Shown here piece after piece: positions 16,866-23,575 of a stretch of 34,963 nucleotides of DNA; the stretch's first letter is position 1; every line of letters begins with the position of its first letter. The stretch spans positions 1 through 34,963 of the forward strand of contig CALHCJ010000134.1 of the NCBI GenBank assembly GCA_937936275.1. The letters are read 5' to 3'. A model generated the notes under the pieces. That model made no database searches, was not told where the DNA came from, and saw nothing but the letters and a program-made list of their open reading frames with translations. This DNA comes from an uncultured Flavobacteriaceae bacterium. GTDB lineage: Bacteria; Bacteroidota; Bacteroidia; Flavobacteriales; Flavobacteriaceae. The translations under genes and the position numbers were made by a program.

Positions 16866-17402
16866 ATGAGAAAACTTAGTTTAGTAGTAGCAATTGCAAT
16901 TTTACCATTATTTGGTTTTTCACAATCCATCTTTGATAAGTATGAAGATATGGATGAGGTGGGCACTGTAGTCGTCAATAAAGGTATGATCGATTTGGTT
17001 TCAAAAATCGGAAGTATGACCGATGACAGAGAAGCACAAGAATTTGCCGAAGTAGCCAAAGGAATTAACGGGATAAAGGTATTTATTACGGAAGACAAAG
17101 GAGTCGCTTCTAGTATGTCAGCCACCGTTAAGAAGTATTTAAAGTCTTCTTCAATGGAAGAATTGATGCGGGTGAAAGACAAAGATGTTAATGTAAAATT
17201 TTATATCAAAAGCGGGAAAGACGAAGATCATGTGAGAGAATTGTTAATGTTCGTTTCTGGAATGAAGGATGTTGATATTGATGGTCGTAAGTTTGAAACA
17301 GTTTTGGTTTCTATGACTGGTGATATCGATTTAAATCAAATTGGTGCCATTACAAATAAAATGAATTTGCCGGACGATTTAAAGAAGGCTGAGAGACAAT
17401 AA
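16866..17402 (+). CDS. DUF4252 secreted protein (second copy)
   Basis: Paralogue of the preceding gene; 178 residues from the ATG at 16866. That start is chosen because it gives a canonical signal peptide (MRKLSLVVAIAILPLFGFSQ); an ATG at 16848 would add six polar residues ahead of it. Shared blocks with copy 1 include SIFDKYED, SMEELMRVKDKD, NVKFYI and GRKFETVL; differences are spread throughout, so the duplication is not very recent. Predicted periplasmic, function unknown. The 86 bases upstream hold a small inverted repeat (ATCCCT/AGGGAT, 16826-16849). Confidence 0.86.
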   Translation: MRKLSLVVAIAILPLFGFSQSIFDKYEDMDEVGTVVVNKGMIDLVSKIGSMTDDREAQEFAEVAKGINGIKVFITEDKGVASSMSATVKKYLKSSSMEELMRVKDKDVNVKFYIKSGKDEDHVRELLMFVSGMKDVDIDGRKFETVLVSMTGDIDLNQIGAITNKMNLPDDLKKAERQ

Positions 17403-17417
17403 ATTAAGAGTTTTATC

Positions 17418-17464
17418 GGTAGTCCTAGATTGTAAGCCCAAGGGTAATACAAATTAGGACTACC
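17418..17464 (+). repeat. Long intercistronic hairpin in DUF4252 operon
   Basis: Perfect 10-bp inverted repeat GGTAGTCCTA (17418-17427) / TAGGACTACC (17455-17464), continued inward after one G-U pair and one A-A mismatch by TTGTA (17430-17434) / TACAA (17448-17452) and a small CC/GG tip. It lies between two genes of the same strand and is not followed by a T run, so it is not a standard terminator. It could set messenger stability or partial termination between the genes. Confidence 0.7.
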
Positions 17465-17491
17465 TGCTTAACTTAACTAAAACACAAGAAC

Positions 17492-18031
17492 ATGAAAAAT
17501 ATTTATCACATTGTATTCCTTGCATTTATTGCGGTATGTACCGCGTGTTCTTCTACACAAAGTTTACAAGAGTATTATGTAGATAGTGCTGAGAATCCTA
17601 ATTTTCTCTCTATTGATGTTCCTACAAGTATTTTAAATTTAGAGAAAGCCGATTTGACCGAGAAACAAAGAGAGGCACTAGAATCGTTACAAAAATTAAA
17701 TATTCTTGCTTTTAAAAAAACGGGGAAAAACTTGGATGCTTATCAAGTTGAAAAAACGAAAGTAAAAGCAATTCTAAAGAACAAAGAGTTCAATGAATTG
17801 ATGCGTATGAACACCCCATATGGTAAGGCAACGGTAAAGTATTTAGGAGATACAGGTGCTATTGATGAGGTAATCGTTTATGGTGATAATAAAGAAAAAG
17901 GATTTCTCTTAGTGAGAGTGTTAGGAAATGACATGAACCCTGCGAACATGATGCAACTTTTAGAAGCAATTCAAAAGTCGGATTACAAAGGTGAGGGTTT
18001 TGGCCAATTAGAAGATCTTTTTAAGGGGTAA
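17492..18031 (+). CDS. DUF4252 lipoprotein (third member)
   Basis: A 179-residue lipoprotein; the signal peptide ends in CTAC with Cys19 as the lipidated residue (followed by SST, without a run of acidic residues). The rest is a diverged DUF4252-like domain with VPTSILNLEKADLTEKQREA, KNKEFNELMRMNTPYGKATV and VIVYGDNKEKGFLLVRVLG. The block NELMRM parallels EELMRV of the two upstream paralogues, which supports family membership. As last gene of the sigma/anti-sigma/DUF4252 operon it is followed by a strong terminator. Function unknown; a sensor or partner role for the sigma system is a guess. Confidence 0.82.
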   Translation: MKNIYHIVFLAFIAVCTACSSTQSLQEYYVDSAENPNFLSIDVPTSILNLEKADLTEKQREALESLQKLNILAFKKTGKNLDAYQVEKTKVKAILKNKEFNELMRMNTPYGKATVKYLGDTGAIDEVIVYGDNKEKGFLLVRVLGNDMNPANMMQLLEAIQKSDYKGEGFGQLEDLFKG

Positions 18032-18054
18032 AAGAAAAATTATAAAGTGTTTTT

Positions 18055-18088
18055 AAAGTCCATTTTGGAAATTCCAAAATGGACTTTT
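18055..18088 (+). terminator. Terminator of the sigma/DUF4252 operon
   Basis: Long perfect stem (AAAGTCCATTTTGG at 18055-18068, CCAAAATGGACTTT at 18074-18087) with a five-base loop, ending in TTTT and an AT-rich stretch, 24 bases after the last DUF4252 stop. It is symmetrical enough to act on both strands. Confidence 0.9.
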
Positions 18089-18199
18089 ATATTATGAAAC
18101 GATCATTTAATTGATAAAATGAAAAATAATTGTGACCTTCTCTATATATTGGTGTCTTAAAATAAAAATATTAACCCTTAAAAAACACTATAATACATT

Positions 18200-19009
18200 A
18201 TGGAAGATGCGCAAATCTGGATTGACAAAGGAATAGATTTCATTGTAGAATTTGGCCCGAAATTACTTGGAGCTATAGTTATCTACATTATCGGTTCTTG
18301 GGTCATTAAAAAATTAATGAAACTCTTGAGAAAAGGGATGACCGCTCAAGAATATGATAAATCATTACAAAAATTTCTGTTAAGCTTAGCAAAATGGGCA
18401 CTTACTATATTTTTGATAATAACTGTTATTTCTACTTTAGGTGTAGAAACTACGAGTTTAGCAGCAGTAATTGCCGCTGCAGGTTTAGCCATTGGTTTGG
18501 CATTGCAAGGTTCTCTTTCCAATTTTGCTGGAGGAGTCTTAATTATTATTTTTAAACCTTATAAAATTGGTGATTTGGTAGAGGCACAAGGTGTTTTGGG
18601 TTCTGTAAAAGAAATTGAAATTTTCACTACTAAATTGATCACACCTCAAAATAAATTGGCTATCGTACCAAATGGGGCTATGGCTAATGGAAACATTATC
18701 AACTATACTGCGGAAGGTAAAATGCGAGTAGATACAACCGTAGGTATCGGTTACGGAGAAGATATTAAAAAAGCAAAAGATGTGCTTTTAGAAATGCTAA
18801 AATCAAACCCTAAAGTTCTTCAAGATCCCGCTCCATCGGTAAATGTTGAAAATCTAGGCGATAGCTCTGTAGATTTGGCAGTAAGACCGTTTTGCAAACC
18901 AGAAGATTATTGGGATGTTTTCTTTGCGACTGTTGAAGGTAGTAAACTTGCTTTAGATAAGGCCAACATTGAAATTCCTTATCCACACGAAGTTCAAATT
19001 AATAAGTAA
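18200..19009 (+). CDS. mscS: Small-conductance mechanosensitive channel, MscS family
   Basis: Inner-membrane channel of 269 residues, close in size to E. coli MscS (286). It has three predicted transmembrane segments (about 18-36, 62-82 and 85-107), a pore-lining third helix rich in Ala and Gly (AAVIAAAGLAIGLALQG, then SLSNFAGG), and the cytosolic beta domain with FKPYKIGDLVEAQGVLGSV and the VPNGAMANGNIINYT block, followed by the alpha/beta cage domain. It opens on membrane tension to release solutes after hypo-osmotic shock. It stands alone between two terminators. No convincing promoter motif was found in the 110 bases upstream. Confidence 0.94.
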   Translation: MEDAQIWIDKGIDFIVEFGPKLLGAIVIYIIGSWVIKKLMKLLRKGMTAQEYDKSLQKFLLSLAKWALTIFLIITVISTLGVETTSLAAVIAAAGLAIGLALQGSLSNFAGGVLIIIFKPYKIGDLVEAQGVLGSVKEIEIFTTKLITPQNKLAIVPNGAMANGNIINYTAEGKMRVDTTVGIGYGEDIKKAKDVLLEMLKSNPKVLQDPAPSVNVENLGDSSVDLAVRPFCKPEDYWDVFFATVEGSKLALDKANIEIPYPHEVQINK

Positions 19010-19029
19010 ATTTTAAAATTTACTATAAT

Positions 19030-19062
19030 AAAAGCCTCATTATATGAAATAATGAGGCTTTT
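19030..19062. terminator. Bidirectional terminator after mscS and purB
   Basis: Perfect 13-bp stem (AAAAGCCTCATTA at 19030-19042, TAATGAGGCTTTT at 19050-19062) with a 7-base loop; T-rich on the plus-strand side and A-rich on the other. It serves mscS and the convergent purB transcript. Confidence 0.88.
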
Positions 19063-19076
19063 ATATTTTTGCTCTA

Positions 19077-19172
19077 TTATCGAAACTTAAATCTTTCGAT
19101 CCTTGCTTGCAAACCCAAAGTAAATTGACTTTTATCTCTTACAGGCTTTCCATGAAGTTGGCGGTATAGCAA
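19077..19172 (-). pseudogene. Remnant of an outer-membrane barrel protein C-terminus
   Basis: Directly after the purB TAA, in the same frame, the minus strand encodes 31 more codons to a second TAA at 19077-19079. The end of this peptide, SQFTLGLQARIERFKFR, alternates hydrophobic and polar residues and closes on aromatics, like the last beta strand and insertion signal of an outer-membrane barrel. No start codon other than the TTG at 19172 is available and no matching upstream barrel is present, so I read it as the tail of a lost gene whose terminator is retained. It could instead be a chance peptide or stop-readthrough extension of purB. Confidence 0.45.
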
Positions 19173-20516
19173 TTAAATACCAGTATAGTTGCTTGGGCTT
19201 ATCGCTTTTAGTTCGGTTTTTATTGCTTCCGAAACATCTAAGGTGTCAATAAACTCTGCAATAGACTGTTGATTGATTTTAGTGTTTGTTCGTGTTAGTC
19301 CTTTTAGTGCTTCGTACGGATTGGGGTATCCTTCTCTTCTTAAGATGGTTTGGATGGCTTCAGCGACAACGGCCCAGTTATTTTCTAAATCTTGTTCAAA
19401 TTTTTCCTTGTTCAAAAGGAGTTTGCCTAATCCTTTTAAAGTAGATTGAAATGCAATGGCAGTATGTGCAAACGGAACGCCCACATTTCTTAGTACCGTA
19501 CTATCGGTTAAATCACGTTGTAATCTTGAAATTGGAAGTTTAGCAGACAAATGTTCAAAAATGGCGTTCGCCAAACCAAGATTTCCCTCAGAGTTTTCAA
19601 AATCAATCGGATTTACCTTATGCGGCATTGCTGATGACCCCACTTCTCCAGCTTTTATACGCTGCTTGAAATAATCCATAGATACGTACGTCCAGAAATC
19701 ACGATCCAAATCAATTAAAATGGTATTAATTCTTTTCAGAGTATCAAACAGGGCAGCCATATGATCATAGTGCTCAATTTGAGTGGTCGGAAAAGAATGA
19801 TGAAGACCCAATTTTTCTTGAACAAATTGTTTTCCGAAGGATTTCCAATCGATATTAGGATATGCTACTTTATGTGCATTATAATTTCCGGTAGCACCCC
19901 CAAATTTAGCTGCGCTAGGAATGTCATTCAACAAGTTAAATTGTTCTTTAAGACGTTCTACGTAAACTTCAATTTCTTTTCCTAAGCGAGTAGGCGAAGC
20001 GGGCTGCCCGTGGGTTCTCGCCAACATAGAAACTTCAGCCCATTCTGCTGCTAGTGTTTTTAATTTCTCAACGACTTCCAAATATAGGGGAACATAGACC
20101 TCATTCATAGCCTCTTTCAATGAAAGGGGAATAGCCGTATTGTTAATATCTTGTGAGGTCAGACCAAAGTGAATAAATTCTTTAAAAGAGGCCAATCCCA
20201 AAGTATCAAATTTTTTCTTAATAAAATATTCAACCGCCTTTACATCATGATTGGTTACTTTTTCAATTTCTTTTATGTCTGCTGCATCAACGGTATCAAA
20301 ATTATGATATATGTCTCTTAAGGCTTTGAATTTAGCAGTATCGAAAGCTGCAAGTTGTGGTAAAGGAATTTCACAAAGTGCAATGAAATATTCAATTTCA
20401 ACACGAACTCTATACTTTATAAGCGCTTCTTCTGAAAAGAAGGGAGCGCAGTTGCTTACTTTACCACGGTAACGACCGTCAATAGGGGAGATGGCATTCA
20501 ATTGGTTTAAAGACAT
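19173..20516 (-). CDS. purB: Adenylosuccinate lyase
   Basis: Cleaves SAICAR and adenylosuccinate in purine synthesis, releasing fumarate. The 447-residue length and N-terminus (NAISPIDGRYRGKV) fit the E. coli-type PurB subfamily. Family motifs are LTSQDINNTA (about 117-126), ARTHGQPASPTRLGKE with the catalytic His, and the flexible signature loop GSSAMPHKVNPIDFENSEGN with the catalytic Ser. Cytosolic homotetramer by homology. The gene has a perfect -7 box 32 bases upstream. A helical-repeat protein gene lies upstream on the same strand with a gap of about 130 bases, and a pseudogene-like tail follows in frame. Confidence 0.97.
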   Translation of the reverse strand: MSLNQLNAISPIDGRYRGKVSNCAPFFSEEALIKYRVRVEIEYFIALCEIPLPQLAAFDTAKFKALRDIYHNFDTVDAADIKEIEKVTNHDVKAVEYFIKKKFDTLGLASFKEFIHFGLTSQDINNTAIPLSLKEAMNEVYVPLYLEVVEKLKTLAAEWAEVSMLARTHGQPASPTRLGKEIEVYVERLKEQFNLLNDIPSAAKFGGATGNYNAHKVAYPNIDWKSFGKQFVQEKLGLHHSFPTTQIEHYDHMAALFDTLKRINTILIDLDRDFWTYVSMDYFKQRIKAGEVGSSAMPHKVNPIDFENSEGNLGLANAIFEHLSAKLPISRLQRDLTDSTVLRNVGVPFAHTAIAFQSTLKGLGKLLLNKEKFEQDLENNWAVVAEAIQTILRREGYPNPYEALKGLTRTNTKINQQSIAEFIDTLDVSEAIKTELKAISPSNYTGI

Positions 20517-20548
20517 TATATTTAAAATTGGTGAATTTTAGAAAGGGG

Positions 20549-20556
20549 CAAAGATA
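20549..20556 (-). promoter_or_regulatory. Putative -7 box for purB
   Basis: On the minus strand this reads TATCTTTG, an exact match to TAnnTTTG, 32 bases before the purB ATG. The -33 region is only T-rich (no TTG at the ideal distance). Confidence 0.45.
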
Positions 20557-20645
20557 GCCATTAGTTAAACAGATTAAAAGAAGGACAGCAACAAGTTCGT
20601 TATTCGATAGTATACCGTATGGTTAGAATCCTTCTAGTATCTAGG

Positions 20646-21218
20646 CTATAATTTAATCTTCGTTAGCGTCATTCTTGCTCTGGCTTTGTAAGCAGCACTG
20701 CCACGTTCATAATTTCGTTCTAAAATCAGTTTTAGCTCAGGGTGAATCCATTCAAACTTACTTCCTAATAACAATAGACAGGTCATAGAATAAGCTTGTG
20801 CCGCCACTTTGTGATCTCCGATTAACCAATCAAAACATGCTGCTGTAATATGTTCCAGATGAACATCCTTTACAAATTTTTGAACTTGGGTATCATTTTG
20901 TTTGAAATAACCTAGAGTTAAGTATTCACATATCTTTGCCATTGGTCGAATAGAAGAGTCCAATTTTAAATTACCAATAGTAGTAGTAAAAAGGTCGAGA
21001 TGAGGAAATAAATAAGGCAAGTTTTCTTTAGCCGTAAATTCTAGAACCCAACAAGCTTTTGAAGAAATAATACTGTAATCATCTTTAGCGATTTCAAATA
21101 AAGGACCAACTAAGTTTGAATTTTTAGAAACTAACTGTGCCATTTCCATTCGTTTCTCTCTTGAGTGATTAACGTAATCCAATGATTTCACAAGCTGTTC
21201 TTTTGTCATTTCCTTCAT
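20646..21218 (-). CDS. All-helical repeat protein of unknown function beside purB
   Basis: From the ATG at 21218 it is 190 residues (MKEMTKEQLVKSLDYV start). A longer frame exists but begins at a TTG inside the sirtuin gene and is not favoured. The sequence is built of amphipathic helix pairs typical of HEAT/ARM-like folds, with conserved-looking stretches SKACWVLEFTAKENLPYLFP, SSIRPMAKICEYLTLGYF, ITAACFDWLIGDHKVAAQAY and AAYKARARMTLTKIK. From memory, relatives in Flavobacteriia often sit by purB and are labelled adenylosuccinate lyase; no PurB motif is present, so that label would be wrong. It follows the sirtuin stop by 16 bases and is probably co-transcribed with it. No known function. Confidence 0.83.
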   Translation of the reverse strand: MKEMTKEQLVKSLDYVNHSREKRMEMAQLVSKNSNLVGPLFEIAKDDYSIISSKACWVLEFTAKENLPYLFPHLDLFTTTIGNLKLDSSIRPMAKICEYLTLGYFKQNDTQVQKFVKDVHLEHITAACFDWLIGDHKVAAQAYSMTCLLLLGSKFEWIHPELKLILERNYERGSAAYKARARMTLTKIKL

Positions 21219-21234
21219 GAACTTTACTAAATAT

Positions 21235-21930
21235 TTACGAGTAAGTAGCAATCAATTTATCGACAAGTTTAGGAATACCTTTAGCAGCCGTATTCTCAAT
21301 AATCTTCAATTTTTCATGTTGTGACTTGCTTACATTTGGTTTTGGATCAACAAAAAAAATAGGTGTATCCGATGGCGCAAAATTAATAAGACTAGCGGCT
21401 GGATATACTTGCATTGACGTACCTATTATGATCAGAATATTTGCTTTTTCTGTTATTTCTACCGCTGTTTCTAAAAGAGGAACTTGTTCACCAAACCATA
21501 CGATATGTGGTCTTAATTGATGCCCGTTTGTACAAAGGTCACCAACGTTTACATCCTTATTCCATTGAAGAACCTCGTTTTCGTTTATCGTACTTCTGAC
21601 CTTGAGCAGTTCACCATGTAGATGAAGTACTTTCGAGCTTCCCGCTCTTTCGTGTAAATCGTCTACATTTTGAGTAATAATAGTGACATCAAAATATTCT
21701 TCTAAGCGTACAAGTGATATATGGGCTTCGTTAGGTCGCACCGTAAAAAGTTGTTTTCTTCTTTGGTTATAAAAATCAAGAACTAATGCCGGGTTGTTAA
21801 CAAAACCCTGAGGAGAGGCGACCTCCATTACATCATGACCTTCCCAAAGTCCATCAGAGTCTCTAAACGTATTAATACCGCTCTCTGCGCTTACACCAGC
21901 ACCAGTAAGAACTACTATCTTTTTTTTCAT
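21235..21930 (-). CDS. cobB: NAD-dependent protein deacylase, CobB-type sirtuin
   Basis: Sir2 family enzyme that removes acyl groups from lysine with NAD. The start at 21930 (231 residues) is chosen since MKKKIVVLTGAGVSAESGIN is the canonical N-terminus; the frame stays open upstream into trmH but is not coding there. Motifs are GAGVSAESGI (10-19), TFR (21-23), TQNVDDLHERAG (86-97), catalytic His105 in LHLHGEL and GTSMQVYPAAS. Tyr54 and Arg57 (FYNQRR) match the class III (SIRT5/CobB) pair that binds succinyl and malonyl lysine. Only one Cys (133) remains where many sirtuins have four zinc ligands, so the zinc module appears lost. It diverges from trmH with 36 bases between the ATGs. Confidence 0.93.
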   Translation of the reverse strand: MKKKIVVLTGAGVSAESGINTFRDSDGLWEGHDVMEVASPQGFVNNPALVLDFYNQRRKQLFTVRPNEAHISLVRLEEYFDVTIITQNVDDLHERAGSSKVLHLHGELLKVRSTINENEVLQWNKDVNVGDLCTNGHQLRPHIVWFGEQVPLLETAVEITEKANILIIIGTSMQVYPAASLINFAPSDTPIFFVDPKPNVSKSQHEKLKIIENTAAKGIPKLVDKLIATYS

Positions 21931-21966
21931 CAGATTAAAAATAACCATTTTCATTATATTGGTCTG

Positions 21967-22623
21967 ATGATTAACCAGCAACTTTTGACATATTTGGAAG
22001 CCTTTATTTCCGAAGAACGTAAACAGCGCTTTATTGATGTTTTGGAAGAGCGAACAACCTATATTACGGTGGCCATAGAAGATGTATTTCAAATGCACAA
22101 TACAAGCGCAGTAATTCGAAGTTGTGAAGTTTTTGGAATACAAGAGGCACATGTCATTGAAGCACGAAATAAGCAGACTTTAGATAAAGAAATTGCTATG
22201 GGTGCTGAAAAATGGGTCGATATTACCAAATACGAAAGCTCAAGTACCTGTATTGCAAGTCTTCGTGAAAAAGGATATCAAATAATCGCAACGACACCCC
22301 ATGCAAATGACTGTTTGTTACAAGATTTTCAAATAGAAGGTAAAACAGCATTATTTTTTGGCACAGAAAAAAATGGACTCACGGATACGGTTTTAAACGA
22401 AGCTGATGGTTTTCTTAAAATTGATATGCAAGGTTTCACTGAGAGTTTAAATATTTCAGTTTCAGCTGCAATTATTTTACAAAACCTAACCACTAAGCTA
22501 AAACAAATGAATGTGGATTGGGGTCTCACGGACGAAGAGAAACTAGTTCGACGTTTAGATTGGACAAAAAAAAGTATTAAGAGTATCGATGATATTTTAA
22601 CACGTTACGATACACAGTCTTAA
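21967..22623 (+). CDS. trmH: tRNA (guanosine-2'-O)-methyltransferase, SpoU/TrmH family
   Basis: SPOUT-fold RNA 2'-O-ribose methyltransferase of 218 residues from the ATG at 21967; the longer frame upstream lies opposite cobB. Motif 1 is NTSAVIRSCEVFG (45-57) with catalytic Arg51, motif 2 is FFGTEKNGLTD (130-140) and motif 3 is ESLNISVSAAI (159-169), which form the SAM-binding knot. The N-terminal helix and C-terminal tail (LTDEEKLVRRLDWTKKSI) match the TrmH type that methylates G18 in tRNA rather than the longer RlmB type. It is divergent from cobB and followed 44 bases later by an SRPBCC gene. Confidence 0.9.
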   Translation: MINQQLLTYLEAFISEERKQRFIDVLEERTTYITVAIEDVFQMHNTSAVIRSCEVFGIQEAHVIEARNKQTLDKEIAMGAEKWVDITKYESSSTCIASLREKGYQIIATTPHANDCLLQDFQIEGKTALFFGTEKNGLTDTVLNEADGFLKIDMQGFTESLNISVSAAIILQNLTTKLKQMNVDWGLTDEEKLVRRLDWTKKSIKSIDDILTRYDTQS

Positions 22624-22667
22624 CAATTTTTATTACATTTAATTTCAACCAACTAATTGATTAACAA

Positions 22668-23195
22668 ATGTATATAGTAATTTATATTGTAGTCAGTCTA
22701 ATAATTTTAGTGCTTATTTTAACGCTGATAGCTCCAAAAACGTATGATGTTTCTCGTTCTGTAGAAATAGCAAAACCTAAGAACGAAGTGTTTACGTATT
22801 TGCGATCTTTGAAGAATATGGATGAATGGTCACCTTGGGCTAAGAAAGATCCGGATATGGAGAAAAAATTTACTGGAATAGATGGTGAAGTCGGTTCTCA
22901 GAGCTATTGGAACGGAAATAAAGAAGTAGGAGAGGGAGAACAAGAAATTAAAAAAATAGTGGATGGAGAACGCATTGAATCAGAATTGCGTTTTCTTAAA
23001 CCTTTTAAGTCCACATCTGATTGTTATATGAAGGTTGAAGATCTTGGGGAGGAAAAAACTAAAGTTATTTGGGGTTTCTCAGGAAAAAATAATTTTCCGA
23101 TGAATATAATGACTCTTTTTAAAAGTATGGATAGTATGGTAGGGCCAGATTTTGAAGAAGGAATGTCTAGTTTAAAGCGTATTTTGGAAGAATGA
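22668..23195 (+). CDS. SRPBCC family (polyketide cyclase/START-like) membrane-anchored protein
   Basis: A 175-residue protein with an N-terminal transmembrane helix (about 3-23) followed by an SRPBCC helix-grip domain: RSVEIAKPKNEVFTYLRSL, then MDEWSPWAKKDPDMEKKF and GSQSYWNGNKEVGEGEQE. This family binds hydrophobic ligands in a central cavity, but the ligand cannot be predicted. The GMSSLKRILEE C-terminus is the long closing helix. It overlaps the following VOC gene by 4 bases (ATGA), so the two are translated together and may be functionally linked. Confidence 0.88.
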   Translation: MYIVIYIVVSLIILVLILTLIAPKTYDVSRSVEIAKPKNEVFTYLRSLKNMDEWSPWAKKDPDMEKKFTGIDGEVGSQSYWNGNKEVGEGEQEIKKIVDGERIESELRFLKPFKSTSDCYMKVEDLGEEKTKVIWGFSGKNNFPMNIMTLFKSMDSMVGPDFEEGMSSLKRILEE

Positions 23196-23575
23196 GTATG
23201 GATTATAACATGGTTGGATGGTTTGAGATTCCAGTGCAAAATATGGATCGTGCCCAAAAGTTTTATGAGAACGTATTCGACATATCTATTTCCATACACG
23301 ATTTTGGAGGCCTGTTAATGGGATGGTTTCCTAATGCGCCGGGCAAATCAGGAGCGACTGGTTCTTTGGTCCAGCACGAAATGTATGTGCCAAGTGATAT
23401 TTCAGGACCATTACTTTACTTTTCTTGTAATAACCTCGAAATTGAACTGAATCGAGTCAAAGATGCCGGCGGAGAAGTTATAAAAACCAAAACCCAAATA
23501 GGAGAAGAGCATGGTTTTATGGGCATTTTCATAGATTCTGAAGGTAATCGCATTGCACTGCATTCATCATCTTAA
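23192..23575 (+). CDS. VOC family (glyoxalase/bleomycin resistance-like) protein
   Basis: A 127-residue vicinal-oxygen-chelate protein made of two beta-alpha-beta-beta-beta units: VGWFEIPVQNMDRAQKFYENVF in the first and SCNNLEIELNRVKDAGGEV to SEGNRIALHSS in the second. Such proteins bind a metal with His/Glu residues; the first-unit site is not His (it starts VGWFEIP), so catalytic ability is uncertain. Proteins of this short type are common in Bacteroidota and have no known reaction. It starts within the SRPBCC stop (4-base overlap) and its own stop shares TTAA with the convergent amylase stop. Confidence 0.88.
   Translation: MSMDYNMVGWFEIPVQNMDRAQKFYENVFDISISIHDFGGLLMGWFPNAPGKSGATGSLVQHEMYVPSDISGPLLYFSCNNLEIELNRVKDAGGEVIKTKTQIGEEHGFMGIFIDSEGNRIALHSSS

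Noticed and set aside
21931-22152. Upstream extension of the sirtuin frame (74 codons)
   Set aside because: It lies opposite the start of trmH, is Cys/Phe-rich and unlike any sirtuin N-terminus; the canonical MKKKIVVLTGAG start is at 21930.
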